Shown here: positions 33,329 through 46,402 of the stretch, one piece after another | Layout: each line of letters opens with the position of its first letter | Numbering within the stretch: the first letter of the stretch is position 1 | DNA from: Adiantum capillus-veneris | Taxonomy: Eukaryota > Streptophyta > Polypodiopsida > Polypodiales > Pteridaceae | DNA length: 64,000 bases | Direction of reading: 5' to 3' | Assembly (NCBI GenBank): GCA_014529385.2 | Contig: CM043965.1 | Span: forward strand, 64,511,190 to 64,575,189 | Made by a program: the position numbers and the translations under genes | The notes under the pieces: generated by a model | Database searches by the model: none | Told to the model about the DNA's origin: nothing | What the model saw: only the letters and a program-made list of their open reading frames with translations

Positions 33329-36300
33329 CTGCATTCGACCAGATAAACTCTCAACATATCCATATGAACTATGATGGAGCACTATAATGCGACGATGTAC
33401 CACCATCTCTGAAGCACGACAGAACCTCTCCACCCATCCAATAACCTCTCCTATTCATAGGTTCTTGTAAGAAAAAACTACCGATATTATGAAATAATAT
33501 TAATGCAAGTAATCAAACACAACACAAATACCTGCAGTAGAAGCCATAATAAGCAGCCATCCAGAATCTGCAAGTGTAGAAAAAGTCAAATGGATAGCAG
33601 ATCGTACATGCTCCTCAGTGCAAATATCCCAACGAGATGGAGAAGAAGAACCAATATGCAATCCACCAAAAGGAAGATCCAAGAAGACAAAATATGCGGC
33701 CCACGAAACAGACTTTCCCCCACGAGTGTATGGCACACCGCTTGAGCAAACTCGAGACATATGTTGATGCACAAGATTCCATGATGCATTGCGAGTACCC
33801 TCTCTATAGTTTGCAGCGATAGAAATGTAATCACCAACAATAGCAATACATCGTGTATCAACAGGAAGCATTGGGTAACGCAAAGGAGACTCCAAAACAT
33901 AGACAAATTGTATGCTCCTCCTAACAACAATCAAGCACGAGGAGTCTGCGACAACATATTTATGATATGTGAACTTTTTCACAAAGTATTAATAATAGTC
34001 GACAATAAAAATTCCGACACTTACCATGCTCTAGAACATCCTTCACAATAGTGGTATCAACTACAGTCTCCATCCTCTCACTAGACAAGTGGACACCTTA
34101 AAAGACATATACAACAGTTTTATAACCTACAAGAATCAACAGCATGAAAACATAAAAGTTAAAGAATGACATAAGCATACCTGGTTGTCTCGCCTCTGAA
34201 GTAGCAGGTGGTGGTTGTCTCACCTCTGCTGCTGCATCCCTAAGCATGGTTTCTCGAAGCTCTTTCTCTCTCTCAAGGATGTGACCCTGCACCATATCTA
34301 ACCACCATGGACATGTATCTTTCTCCCATGTTGTCAAAGTGGGCATGCTAGGGGGGTACATATATGTGTCCTTTGACACAGTCTGTGCCCACTGTCTCAC
34401 CATAAATGGGAGAGTTGGCAAGATCCGCTTTGAAACCAAAAGTGACAAAAACCTAACAAGAAACAAAAACATTGAACATATGACTCGATAGTGACATACA
34501 AAGCAAGATCAAAAGTGTTACAAACCTGTAATCCAATCGTTGAGCTGCCATTCGAAAAGTATCAACTTTCTTGAGTGCTTGTTTCTCTACATCTTTGCTT
34601 TTGGCCTCCAAAGAAACCTCCAAAGGATAGAGAAAAGGCCTAGCTTCAAACTTAATTTCATCAAAGTAGAACCCCAATGTGCATTCATGTGGCAATGGTA
34701 CCCCTCCTGGCACATTTGAATTGTCCAAAACAAGGCGCAAGGTAGCCCTCTCTACGCAGCCAACTACAAATTTAAAAAAAGCAAAACACCACAACAAATA
34801 TTATTTCTTAGACAAAGCAAGCCAAACATTAAATAACTAGTAAACCATACTTACTGTCGAAACAAATTATCTCCCTTCTTCAAACCAAAAGCAGTCCTTG
34901 TGATCCTATCAGACTCGAGTAGTGAAACCCATTGGATTCTATTCTGCATAGGGGCATCATGGAGTGCAATCAAGTTTAGCTTCTCCAAAGTTGCCCAGCT
35001 GTCATGTCCCCATTTGAGTGACATAATCTTTGCCAACCAGTCTATCCCAAGATTGGGATCCAAAATATTCAAGAGCTACAACACAATACAAAGAGCATGA
35101 AGTTTTACTTCACATCCATAACAACAATCAACACAATGACTATTGCTTGATTATTTGGTGAAGTGTACCTTTCCAATGCGTTCTTGATATTTATGTATTA
35201 TCTCACGATGAATGCTCTTCTCCTCCTTCTTCACATCCTCTACAGGCATTCCTTGCTTGAGTTGAGTCAATCTAGACTCTTTCTCTTTAGTTATTTGAAT
35301 CTAAAAAAAAAAACAATTTGTCTAAGAGTTATTCAAATGACTTAAAAATAATTTGCAAGCAAAAAAAAAAACAAAACTCACATCATAAACTAGCATGCCA
35401 AGGTAGCGTCGTGTGAGTGGATACCAAGGTTCTGCACCTTTAGCATACTTTCTTCGCACAGATGTAATTAGTTTTTGATCTTTGTCGGGGAGACTTTTTA
35501 GGTAGCTTTCATGTTCAGCTACACATATGTGATTGGTGTTCACAATCTCATCCCGTATGTGAGTGGCCACCAAAGCATGCATGTTCATAAAACCCATATT
35601 GATTTGTTTCAATAATAAAGTATTCAACAACAAGATATATGCTTTAGTAGATACTCACACATTCATTCGTTGCAAGCTACTTAGCAATGCAATCTCAGGA
35701 ACCTTGGTGGGATCTATGATAGTACAAAGGACCCTACAATGTCTCTCCTTTGAGTTGGAAAACTTCTCTTTGATAGCTTCAGTCCATGCAAGCATGCACT
35801 GGTTGCCCTCCCAAACATAAAACATGTGGTCTGACAGATCTGCAAACCTTGGTTGACTTTTGAGCTCCAACTCATAGTCCTCATTGATTTCTATCCAAAG
35901 AGGATCCCACTTTTCCTTGATGTCATCTTCAAAACAAGAAACCAAAATTAGTGAATTCAAAAAGAATTTTTAAAATAGAAATTCACTTAACAAATTTAAA
36001 AAGCTTCAACTTACCTGTAGCAATGGTTTGCTCTCTCTTAAATGTCCAAAGTGAAACAATGAAAGCTCCCTTGCAAAAGCCGTTTTTAATCCACCTAAAT
36101 CATATCTTAAACCTCTGACTCTAGCATATGGAATCAACCTACACAATGGTATAGGAGGACAGTCGAAGCAACTGAACATACGTGTGGTCTGAAGTACATC
36201 GGCACCTCTATGCATAAAAATATTTTGCTCCTCATCAATCTCTGCAACTACAGTTACCTCATCTCGCATTTCCCAAGGGATAATTGGAAGTTCGTTTTCT

Positions 36301-37354
36301 TCAGGAGCCAATGTGTCATCAATTTCGTGCATAGACCCTTGGTCAACATCCACAGAGTGAATCTCTTCCTCTACAATGCCATGACACTTTGACATTTCTG
36401 TTACTGACACTGATGACACATGTTCACTACTTTCAAGTGGTTGTGTAGACTTTTCATTACGTAGACTTTTCTTTAATCTTCCACGAGATGGACTACAAAT
36501 AAAATACACAATCAACATCTGAAAAAATTTGTACATTGCCTCTAAACATGAACTTTAACATGCATGTCTATAAGCTCTAAACATGAACGTTAACAATGAA
36601 AACATTGCCTTTAAACATGAACGTTAACATGTATGTCTATAAGTAATGTTTCAAATAGAATTTAATCTTTACATAGTCAAAAAATAAAGATTGAAGACAA
36701 AAAATAAATACTATCTCCAACCAAACATTGCTTGTAAAGATGCACGATAACATGTAACATGTATGACTAGAACAAATTCTAGTCATTGGTTTAAACATGC
36801 ACATTGACATGCAGGTCTTTAAGTTGACGTTCAATAAAATACACAATCAATCTTTGAAAATATTTGGACAGCACCTCCTTTGAATGTGGAACAAAATTTC
36901 AAAAAATATAATAATCCAATGGACACCTCACATGAGGGTTTCTTAATTTTGAATATAAAAAACAAAAATAATCTCTTTTGAAACATTAATCACTTTTCTC
37001 TAAACATGCATGTTAACATGCAGGTTTTTAGACACTAATTGACATTTTAATTAATCTGAAATTTAGCAAGCTTGGATGATTTGAAAGCTTTTGTTCATAT
37101 GTAAACATCGTCTCTAGGCATTCACGTTAACATGTAGGTCTTTAGACACTAAATAAAATTTAGCAAGCTACAAACATTCTCGTCAACGGGTAGTTCTAGA
37201 AGCAACTTGCTTTTGTAAAGATATATACATTATTTTTTATACAATTTGCTTTTAGGCATGCACATTGACTTGCACCTCTACATGTATAATAATGACATCA
37301 AAAAAATGGTGAGAAAATGTACCTAACAGGAGGGCGTCCTTTACGTCCCGCCAT
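33329..37354 (-). CDS. Multi-exon gene, AT-hook-like start and methyltransferase-like block
   Basis: ATG at 37,354 opens MAGRKGRPPV, an AT-hook-like DNA-binding motif, then donor GTACAT. Exon 2 (36,492-36,015, donor GTAAGT) starts SPSRGRLKK and is acidic. Further exon-like blocks lie near 35,927-35,655, 35,620-35,377, 35,300-35,170, 35,075-34,857, 34,770-34,522, 34,455-34,183, 34,098-34,030, 33,982-33,532 and 33,460-33,329. None of the middle blocks is recognised (for example KWDPLWIEINEDYELELK and CPWWLDMVQGHILEREKELR). The 33,982-33,532 block contains YFVFLDLPFGGLHIG at 33,690-33,650 and, later, LADSGWLLIMAS. These resemble the catalytic (D/N)PP(F/Y) motif and a following strand of N6-adenine-type methyltransferases, with Leu in the second position. 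Exon phase between exons 2 and 3, and one acceptor near 35,630, do not fit, so decay or a wrong model is possible. The last block reads in frame into the histone start. Confidence 0.6.
36540..37275. repeat. Degenerate palindromic repeats in intron 1
   Basis: About eight copies of a unit near AAACATGCACGTTAACATGCAGGTCTTTAGA are scattered through this intron, for example around 36,545, 36,580, 36,615, 36,795, 37,005, 37,115, 37,165 and 37,255. The centre CATG-N-ACGTTAACATG is palindromic. The rest of the intron is AT-rich. Confidence 0.7.
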
Positions 37355-37525
37355 TGCTCCTCTCCGATTTTTTGGTGATGTTGGCATGTAGATGCAAGCT
37401 TTGCGTCGATACTCGGATGACAGATGCTCAGACTTCGCAGGTGCTTTCTCTCCTGCATGTGCAACTCAGACTCATAACCATATTTTGAAAGCCTTAAGAG
37501 ACCGCACACTCACGGTGAGGCAGAA

Positions 37526-38204
<679 letters not shown>

Positions 38205-38561
38205 CTACAAATTCAACCTAGTTTTGTCATTGCAGAGCAACCCGGGAATGAGCAAATATCTCAAGGACGACAACCCTGCCAGAGCAATAGCCAAAACTTG
38301 CTGGCAATTCCAGAGGCTCGGCTCCTCTAATGGCTCTGAGCAACCCGATATGAACAAATCTGTCAAGGGCGAAAACCCTGGCAGAGTAGTAGCCCAGAGG
38401 CTCAGCTCCTCTAAGGAGACTGGGAATGGACCTGAATAATCAAGTGCTAGTGTGTTGCAAAGAGACAGATCCAGCTTGTGTAAGTCAGGAAGCGCATGCA
38501 AGCCGGGAATTCTCATCATCCCAATCAAGAACAACATCATGAGCTCCCACCAAAGTACCAC
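38205..38561 (-). pseudogene. Leucine-rich-repeat fragment
   Basis: 118 codons with LRR periodicity: LPDLHKLDLSLCNTLA, FPVSLEELSLW, FSPLTDLFISGC, LSSLRYLLIPG. The LxxLxxLxLxxC spacing and the SLEELxL pattern resemble the LRR part of plant NBS-LRR immune receptors. There are no NB-ARC or TIR motifs nearby, so this is a fragment. It lies between the genes of the cassette and may have been picked up with it. Confidence 0.5.
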
Positions 38562-38666
38562 AACCTAGCAGCTAGATTAGTTCATTTTGTGATGTTAATA
38601 ACGTCATGTGAGTAATCCTATTCACGTCAACGCTCCAACCATTGCAGCTCCCTTATTTTCCTCCTT

Positions 38667-38885
<219 letters not shown>

Positions 38886-39021
38886 CATACAAAGGCTCGC
38901 TTTCCACTTGAAGCCGCTTACGCGATTTGCTGAGTCCTGAGGCTGACGCGATTTGCCGAGAACTGCGCTGCCCAGACCTACCGAGACCTGCCGACTTGAG
39001 CCTGCGTACTCTGCTCCCAAA

Positions 39022-39043
39022 GAGCGCACGTTAACGTGCGCTC
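39022..39043. repeat. Perfect 22-bp palindrome
   Basis: GAGCGCACG-TTAA-CGTGCGCTC is its own reverse complement. Degenerate relatives (CTGCACGTTCACATGCAC, CTGCATGTTAATGTGCGCTC) occur at about 39,293 and 39,387, each next to CAAAGA or AGAACTG. The ACGTTAACGTG core resembles the intron repeats at 36,540-37,275. Confidence 0.85.
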
Positions 39044-39929
39044 ACTGCTCTGCTTCTCTTTGGTTTTTTTAAAAGAACCTGAGTACCACAGTGTTTACCA
39101 AAAATTGTTGTTGGAAAAAAGGAGATCTTTGAAAATCTACCAGTTTTTGGAGAAATTTAGCCGGTTTTCTAGAACAGTGCTGAGTAATCTGCTCTCAAAG
39201 ACCGCTCACTGCTCACTAAAAGCTTTGGTTTTTTGAGAACTGATCCGATCGGGACCTGCACCACTTTGCGTCCAAAGACCTACTCCCAAAGACTGCACGT
39301 TCACATGCACTTTGTTTAGAGAGTTGTTGTGACACCTGCTCGCAAAGTGCATGCGCTCTGCTGCAGATTTGAGAGCTGCTTCCAGAACTGCATGTTAATG
39401 TGCGCTCACATCAAGATCTCCCAGGAAATTCAGAGATCTTGAATGGGGTAAGACATTTGTTAGAATAAACCAGAAGAGTGGATTAGTGATTTTGAGTTGG
39501 TGGAGTAGTTATTTGTCTTGAACGACGTTTGTTGGTGCATTCATGATTTTAATTTTTAATAATTTTCAATCATTAAATGTTCACGCTGTTGATTTTTAAA
39601 AAGTTTATATTAAATCTAATTGTATATATATTTTTTAAAATATTTTGAAAAGAAAATCGTCACTAATGTGTCTTGAATTGTGGGCAGGATATGGAATAAT
39701 CATTTGCAACGTGCGATTCTGCATTTATGGTAGTAGGATATGGAATAATTATTTGCATGAGAATCATGAAACGAGAATCATGAAACGCTTTTCTTGCAAA
39801 AAAAATTAAAGTTTATGTTAAATCATTTTTATTTATTTTTGTAAACATTAAAAAACATATTTAGATTTGTTAAAAAGGGAATCGTCATATTTGAAAGCTG
39901 TTGTGTCATTCTAGTGGATTGCAGCTACA
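39044..39929. other. Putative upstream region of the transposase gene
   Basis: AT-rich after 39,530, with a duplicated AGGATATGGAATAAT segment (about 39,688 and 39,727). No ORF is supported. It ends in an acceptor-like TGGATTGCAG just before the ATG at 39,930, so an upstream non-coding exon is possible. Confidence 0.45.
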
Positions 39930-42900
39930 ATGGGTCATCAGATTACTATCTACAGTCCAGTTCGTGGTCAGAAACTTTTGTTACTTCTTGAAAACAGAAA
40001 CCATGAATTACCTCTGCAGTCAGTGAGAGAAGGTTTTGGCTTGTTTACCAGTTCGTTTACTCTGCACCCATTAAATTGAATGGGGAACATGTAAAAATGG
40101 AATCCTTGAGGTCAGGTTCTGGTGAAGAGGTATTTTTACTGGATCATGAAGTGTGCCAGTTTCTTAAAGTTCGAATAACAAACACTCATGAACATCAAGG
40201 GTTCCCGGGAAGTGAATCTTCTCCAATAGTTCTGGATATTGGTTCAAGTGATGTCACAAAGAATCAAACCAGTGTCATGGATATAATTCGATCAATGCCC
40301 AATAAAAACAATCTTCATTCTGCTTTGAAGAAGACTAATGAAATTGTTCAATGTAAGGAGATTCCTGCTCAATACGATGGATATGTTGCATTTTAATTGC
40401 CACCAACAAGTAACGACAATACAATGGTTGGCATGGAGCAGCGTCATGATTTTCATTTGTGGACATAATATGTCACTTGTAGCAGTGATTGCTTTCCTGG
40501 TGCCATTCGCTTCAGTAGGTGTTCGGGTCATCTCCGTTGTGTCAATGATGCATGTCCTTTCTATTTGCGAGCAAGAGTACATAATGAATTATAATGGCGT
40601 GGTCGTCTCTCTAAAGTTATTTCCATTGGAATATTGACACTTGAGATGGGGATAGTGGTTTGTGTCCATTGCAATCAAATGCCTTTTTGTGTTGCAACAT
40701 GTCCTGTTGTTATTTATTACTATTTGCCAAAAGATAAGCAAAGAGTTACTCAATGTGCTATTCATATGGGAGAGAATAAGCACCCTTGTGTTCAAGGAAA
40801 GAATAGGTCTGCTGAGCAAATGATAGATTCCCTTCTGCAAACTAAAGCAAACCAAAATCCTTTCACAACTGCCAAGCAATTAGAATGTGTTGCTACCCAA
40901 GACGTGATAATAGAAAAGCTAGTGATGGAAACTGCTGGCAAAAATGACACTATTGAAGATGGAGAGTTTTCAGAATTTCTTGATACCATTACTCCTCTAT
41001 CTAACAAGCAAAGAATAGAGAGGATCTTAGAGATTTTCAAGAGGTCAAATCATTTCAGTGCAAAAGGTTTGGAAGCTGTCCTAGACCTCAAGAGCAGGTG
41101 TAGGTATCATTTCATTCATAGTGTACTTTTTCCTGGACAGCTTGGAGGTTCAGAGCAGCCACATGTGTTCAAAATGTCGATCATAGGTCTAGGGAGTGGA
41201 GTTGACTTGGTGAATAAGATGAGTCCAGGAGGAACTTTAGAGAAAATGTGGGTTCACTTTGATCATGTGCACCGTGTTCAAGGGTGGCCAACAATGTCTG
41301 CTCATGTCTACGACCCATTTGTGCGTGAATTAATGACAATTGCCACCTGTGAATTCACTGTTGAAAATAAATTTGCTCAAATAGAGTTTTGGAAAATGTT
41401 AAATAAAGTGGTGCAAGATCAAGGGTATGAAAAGCCAGAATTCAGAGTGTTTATGGCAGATGAAGCAAATGAAAATTGGGTTGTTGTTCGGACTGTTTAC
41501 TTTGGTGGAGCAAAAACAAAAATACCTTCCAAAGAATAATCATGTGGCTTTCATTGGGAGCAATCCATGATTTGACATGCAGTGAAATGTATCCGTCCAT
41601 CTTCACAAGAGGATCACAAAATCTTGTGCCGAAAATGGCGGAGTGCACCATCTAAGAATCAAGCAGACATTTGTAAAGAAGATCTACGCCAATTTTGGAA
41701 GGCAGGGCATGTTGTCGATGGAGAGATGGCTTGTTTAGAGACTTGGATGGCTTGGTGGGATGTAAGAGTACAACATTGGGGAGGGAGATTTGTAACACAG
41801 GATGAGTCTGGAATTTTTGTGCCCACAACAAACTTGTCTGAGGTTAAGCATGCAAGCATGCATGCATCTATTGGTTACAAAGAGAAAATTAGCTTGTATG
41901 AGGCAGTTGGTGTAGACATGGCAATGGCAGTGCTACAAAGCGTCAAATACAATGCTTATCTAAAAGGTGTTAGGTCTGCTACTGGTCCTGGGATCGATGA
42001 TCTCGCAAAGCGATTTTTGGGCCGATCATCAACAAAGTCAGCTTCCAAATCCCTCATTGACTTGACACACTCTTCAATGTATGAGATGGGTTTTCAAACC
42101 TCTGAAATGAATAGAGCTCCCTTACGAGAGAAGAGTGTTAAGAAGAAGCGCCCAACATTTGTTGATGCAGATGAGCTGCTTGATGAAGAAAGTCATAGAC
42201 CAGAATTTGTGACAGTTACAGAGCCGTTTGTAGGGCCAGATGTACATCCAGAGACTAGCTATGGAGTTGGCAAAGATTGGCACGAGGTTAATGTTCCAAA
42301 GACACTTTGGGCTATAAGAAGAACTAAGCCTGGTCGAAAGATGACTTGCTTTGGGATGGTTGATAATCAGAGTGTTAGATGTGTACGATACATCAATGAA
42401 GGGAATGACGATGTCACACGTGGAACTGCTGCTCCATGCTTTTGGGGACGCAGAAAGTATCTTGCCTCTGGTTCAAATCCAAGTGGTTTAGTGGAAGGTT
42501 TTGTGTGGTTTTGCAACTCCAATAGCATGCATACATGGTGGATACATGAAATGATTGTAGGGGCTCCAGGGCCAGCACCAGGTGTTTGGCCTGTAGCGCA
42601 GGGAACACAATTGTTGCCAGTTGAGGTGGAGCACTTGCAAGAAAATGGATTTTTCCTTCAATCGACAACAAAATCTACCAATTTAGGTAGTGGTTTGCGA
42701 TCAAGAAATAGTGTTCCCAGTGCCTTCCGTCCTAGGTATAGGGATGGGAAGATTGTTAAGTGGAGATCAAAGCTGACAAAAGATTTTCATACAAGGATTA
42801 TTTCGGGGAGCACACTTGAAGCAAAATTGGTGAAAGAAGTGATTATTGTGTGCAATGAAACACATGTTTTCTATGTTAGTACAGAGGGGTCCAAGGCAAA

Positions 42901-43132
42901 GGGGATAACATACTCAGTGACAATCTCTCATTTTCCCCGATGCAGATGCGAGGACTTCCAAAAGAGAGAATCAAAAAAACAGACCTACGTGCCGTGCAAA
43001 CACATGTACTATGTGTTTCTTCATATTCTTGGGTTAGACTCACATGCCAATGAGTTCATGCACCAGGCTTCTTTATCCAAGGTAGAAATTTTTCAGGCTC
43101 TGGGGGGCACTAGGGCAGCTGTGCGTTCTTAG
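39930..43132 (+). pseudogene. SWIM-type Mutator-like transposase, several nonsense codons
   Basis: Transposase of a MULE-type DNA transposon. From ATG 39,930 (MGHQITIYSPVRGQ) the frame shifts once near 40,035 and then stays in one frame to 43,132. A Cys-rich zinc-binding block lies at 40,475-40,700 (CSGHLRCVNDACPFYLRA, then VCVHCNQMPFC). The catalytic-core region has VFMADEANENWVVV (Asp at 41,459), then CGFHWEQSM at about 41,543, the FHW block of this class. The C-terminal SWIM zinc finger CRCEDF...VPCKH is at 42,941-43,003. In-frame stops lie at 40,394 (TAA), about 40,466 (TAA), about 40,591 (TAA), 41,537 (TAA) and 41,573 (TGA). Most can be explained by C-to-T change in CAA or CGA codons. 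From family knowledge this resembles transposases frequent in mosses, lycophytes and ferns, which is inference. Confidence 0.8.
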
Positions 43133-43176
43133 GATACTTACACAACATGATGTTCAAATTATATACTGCACACCGT

Positions 43177-44378
43177 TGCAGTAGTTTTTTGTGGGCATTT
43201 ATGTTAACTATCAATCACCATCCTAGGAGTTTCTAGGTTGCAATTTTGAAATTTTTGGGAAATGTTGAACGTAAGGCTTTGAACACATAAACTTTCCATG
43301 TATTTAATATATTGTTGTCGTTTTTTTTTGGCATTTGGATTTACTACCAGCTTCTATCCTGGGAGTTGATCATTTTTGCATCTTTTCGCTTTGCCTTGTA
43401 AGGAATTGCGTGAGTTCAGTTCCTTAGTATGCTCTCGACTATATTTTGTTAAAAATTATAGGTCATCAATAGCAATGTGTTTAAATGTCTACACTGTTTT
43501 TGCATTCAATACCAACAATCATGGTAAGGGAGTTCGTGGTTTTTAATATATTGGCTTTACCTTGTACGACAACACAGTTCTAAATCATATGGGTTTACCT
43601 CGTAAGAGGCAAGGTAAACTATTAATTTATTTCCTTGGAAACTATTGGTCATCAACAAATATGTGTCTAAATGTTTTCAATGTCTTTGCTCGATTTAGTG
43701 CTCACTCATATTTTCTCGTTGCAGTAGTTTTTTGTGGGTGTTTACATTAACTATCAATCACCATCTTAGGAGTTTTTAGGTTGCAATTTTGAATTTTTGG
43801 GATACGTCGAAAATATAAGGCTCCGAACACATAAACTTTCCATGTATTTAGTATATTGTGGTCGTTTTTTGTTGGCATTTGGATTTACTATCAGCTTCTA
43901 TCCTAGGAGTTGACAATTTTTGCATCTTTTGGCTTTACCTTGTAAGGAATTGCGTGTAAGGAATTGCGTGAGTTCAGTTACTTAGTATGCTCTCGACTAT
44001 ATTTTCTTAAAAATTATAGGTCATCAATAGCACTGTGTTTGAATGTCTACACTGTCTTTGCATTCACTACCAACAACCGTGGTAAGAGAGTTCATGGTTT
44101 TGAATATATTGGCTTTACCTTATACGACAACATAGTTCTAAATCATATGGGTTTACCTCGTCAGAGGCACGGTAAACTACCAATTTATTTCCTTGGAAAC
44201 TATTGGTCATCAACAAATATGTGTCTAAATATTTTCAATGTCTTTGCTTGATTTAGTGCTCACTCGGATTTGCTCGCTATATGAATCCTTTGGGTTTTCC
44301 TTGGAAACTATTGGTCATCAACAAATATGTGTCTAAATGTTTTCAATGTCTTTGTATTTGTTTGCTCGGTTTAGTGCT
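43177..44378. repeat. Tandem duplication, ~545-bp unit, 2.2 copies
   Basis: Unit 1 (about 43,177-43,720) and unit 2 (about 43,721-44,265) both start GTTGCAGTAGTTTTTTGTGG and end TTTAGTGCTCACTC. A short third piece, from CTTGGAAACTATTGGTCATC at 44,298, follows. Short GCTCGCTCGGATTTGCTCG repeats mark the right edge, next to the truncated start of Ty3 copy 2. No coding content. Confidence 0.85.
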
Positions 44379-44412
44379 CGCTCGGATTTGCTCGCTCGGA
44401 GATTGGGATTCT

Positions 44413-46402
44413 TCCAACGCCAGAACCTTGGAGCATGATGGGAAGTGCAGGACCACCAACAGCTACACAGGCAGCAGGAGATGGAAGATATAGCTTCGAT
44501 GAACGAACACTGTTGTTTATAGCCAACGGAGGCATGGGTGGGTAGAGGCATGCATACCAACAAAGAGGAGCTCAAGGAGCACCTCAACAGCCTAAGGGAC
44601 CCTGCTACAAGTGTGGTGGAGACCATTGGCTAAGAGACTGTCCTCATGATGAAATCATTAGAGTCAACACATATTGCACCGAGTGTGGAATTACTCATTT
44701 GATTCCTAATTGTCCTAAGAACCCGAGCAAAGGAGAAAAAACTATCTTGAACATGCTGGAAGTAGTGCCTTCTAGTGGAGGATTAGAAAACGAGACAGCA
44801 ATACCTATTCACGCAGTGACATGAGCCCAAGCTCAAAGAATGACAAATGAACCCATAATTGAAGAGCCAAAGACCGATGTCCCAAGTGCAGAAATTAAAA
44901 ATCAAAGAAGCACTTGGAAAGATAGAAAGGTGCGTATGAAATCCAGGAGAGAAGGAGAGCAAATGGCTCTATCCGAGGAGTTAAAACACACAAAGGATAG
45001 ATTACAGCGGTTAGAGGATCTAACTAGTCAAAGCTCACACACTGCGGCAACCATAGGGCCCAAGGAAATAGTAGAACCCAAAAGTGCAGGATCAAGAGGA
45101 TCAGTGTTGGCAAAAAAGGTAAATGAGCAGTTAGACGCACTTTTAAAAGCATACGAAGCCAGACTCAAAAACAACCAAACCCAAGAGAAAAGATGGATGA
45201 CTTATCCATATGCAAAAATAGAAAAACAGAGGTTGGAAATGTATCGAAAGATGATTGAAACAACCCAATCCTGGATAGAAAACCCGCGTGGTAAACCTGC
45301 AAGTTGGCACGAGGTACTAGCTCCAACCCCTATCAAACCAACTTTAGAGAAACAATTAGACACAAAGGAGAGACTCATGACTGCCTCTGAGTCTAGGAGA
45401 GAACCTATCATAGTGCCAAATACAACAGATGAGACAATTGATGGTTTCCAGCCTAAAACATTGGTAGAAATGGGTAAGGATTGTAACGGTCTAGATGACC
45501 TGTGGAAGCGAATCCGTGATGCCAACAAAGCTAACAGGGTGAGCCACCAAATAAATAGTACGAGAAAAGAGAAAAATGATATCTTACCTCCCATTGAAGA
45601 ATTTGAGGCAAGATCACAAATGAACTTTGATATGCATTCACAAGGGGGAGACCAGGGATCGATTAGTTCGGGGCACAACCAACCAGACTCGCTAAAAACT
45701 CTACCCTCTTACCTAGGGGAGTATGAAGCTAAGTCTGAGGTGAGAGCAATCCCATCTCAAAGACTTTCTTCCAACATAGTGATGGATTTACAAGGGTTGA
45801 TTGAGTTATTGTCCACCCCTGTGGCATGCACAATCACATTAGCCGAACTCCTGAGGTTAAGGCCAAACATGTGGACCACCGTAGGCAAATGCTTAGAAAA
45901 ATTTGGAGTAAAAGACCCCACCTCAAAGCTTCAAGAAGGGATCAGAGAATTGGACAAGCCTCAACTAAACACTAGGCCAGTACCTTTAAACAAGGTTGGA
46001 GAATATTGCGAGGGAGAAGATGGAAATACCACACTACCAGTAGAATTCCAAGGAGTAGTTTCCAAAGCTATTCTTGACAGTGGAGCAGGAGTTGCTATCG
46101 CCACCAAGGAAATCTAGAAAAAATGGGGAAATTCGGCTTTGAGAGCTACCAGAATGAAATTGCAACTGGCAGATGGGTTCATGGAAAAGCCTCTAGGACT
46201 TTTAGAAAAAATAATTGTCACCTCGTGCAGAATCGAGTATGAGCATACATTTGCAATAGTTGATTTCGACAAAAAGAACAATTACGAGATCATCTTGGGA
46301 AGACCATTCATGAGACAATTAAAGATGGTCCAGGATTGGGGTTACGACCACATACCTCAGACATGGCGAGACTACAACCAAAATATACCTAAAAGACCAT
46401 AG
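44413..46402 (+). pseudogene. gag C-terminus and protease, copy 2
   Basis: Two CX2CX3HX4C zinc knuckles (44,605-44,730), the first intact here with CYKC. A TGA at 44,822 ends this frame. A 425-codon frame (44,840-46,117) then carries a charged helical linker and ends in the retropepsin active site ILDSGAGVAIATKEI (about 46,070-46,115), followed by TAG. The next frame (46,139-46,402) holds the rest of the protease, with IILGRPFMRQLKMVQDWGYD. The TAG after the active site is shared with copy 1. It may be ancestral to both copies, perhaps a suppressible stop, or an inherited mutation. Confidence 0.8.

Noticed and set aside
40394-41575. TAA/TAG possibly read as Gln (alternative genetic code)
   Set aside because: Several internal TAA/TAG sit where Gln is plausible and several genes end in TGA. 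But TGA also occurs internally (41,573; 62,421; 49,573), TAG replaces Trp at 51,060, and TAA replaces Tyr at 7,741. Ordinary decay under the standard code explains all of this.
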